From Actinomycetes bacterium (lineage in GTDB: Bacteria; Actinomycetota; Acidimicrobiia; Acidimicrobiales; RAAP-2), in the NCBI GenBank assembly GCA_021805305.1, contig JAJZFO010000237.1, positions 1 through 5,608 of the forward strand: DNA of 5,608 nucleotides, written 5' to 3'. This document shows, piece after piece, positions 5,575 to 5,608 of the stretch (positions are counted from its first letter, which is position 1; every line of letters begins with the position of its first letter). The notes beneath the pieces are model-generated. The model worked only from the letters and a program-made list of their open reading frames with translations, was not told where the DNA came from and searched no databases. The position numbers were made by a program, and so were the translations under genes.

Positions 5575-5608
5575 GAGCTTCAACTTCTCTTAAGACTTTG
5601 CTCGCCCC

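Overview
The window is GC-rich chromosomal DNA, most likely from a high-GC Actinomycetota. The reasons are strong G/C preference at third codon positions, GTG starts on three of the four complete genes, and a GT87-type polyprenol-phosphate mannose transferase, a family common in actinobacteria. An acidimicrobial lineage is possible but cannot be shown from this sequence. No tRNA, rRNA, insertion sequence, phage gene or CRISPR array is visible.

Layout. At the left edge (1-438, plus strand) is the 3' part of pstA, a phosphate ABC transporter permease. It is cut by an in-frame TAG at 349-351, while the next 28 codons still encode the expected last membrane helix. A non-coding stretch (439-656) follows. 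It holds a 15-bp tandem repeat that merges into a 27-bp-period repeat, then a cluster of GC-rich palindromes between the two convergent genes. All remaining genes lie on the minus strand. In order of transcription (right to left) they are: a small single-helix SHOCT-domain protein with a His-rich juxtamembrane segment (5211-5525); a NiCoT nickel/cobalt permease (3892-5088); a membrane-anchored, secreted protein related to the large subunit of N,N-dimethylformamidase (2170-3819); and a GT87 integral membrane glycosyltransferase (657-1979). Between the last two lies a possible 65-codon ORF. Its ATG overlaps the upstream stop (ATGA) and its TGA overlaps the downstream GTG (GTGA).

How the genes may work together. 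The four minus-strand genes are spaced by 122, 72 and 190 bp, so they could be one transcript or two or three short units. The SHOCT/NiCoT pair suggests metal uptake with a possible metal-binding accessory protein. The dimethylformamidase-like protein and the glycosyltransferase both act at or outside the membrane. No shared pathway can be proven. pstA is functionally separate and converges on this block.

The points most worth a second look are the amber codon in pstA, the 11-bp perfect inverted repeat upstream of the SHOCT gene, the His-rich SHOCT protein next to the Ni/Co permease, the tandem repeats after pstA, and the doubly overlapping small ORF. I see no clear evidence of an undescribed multi-gene system.
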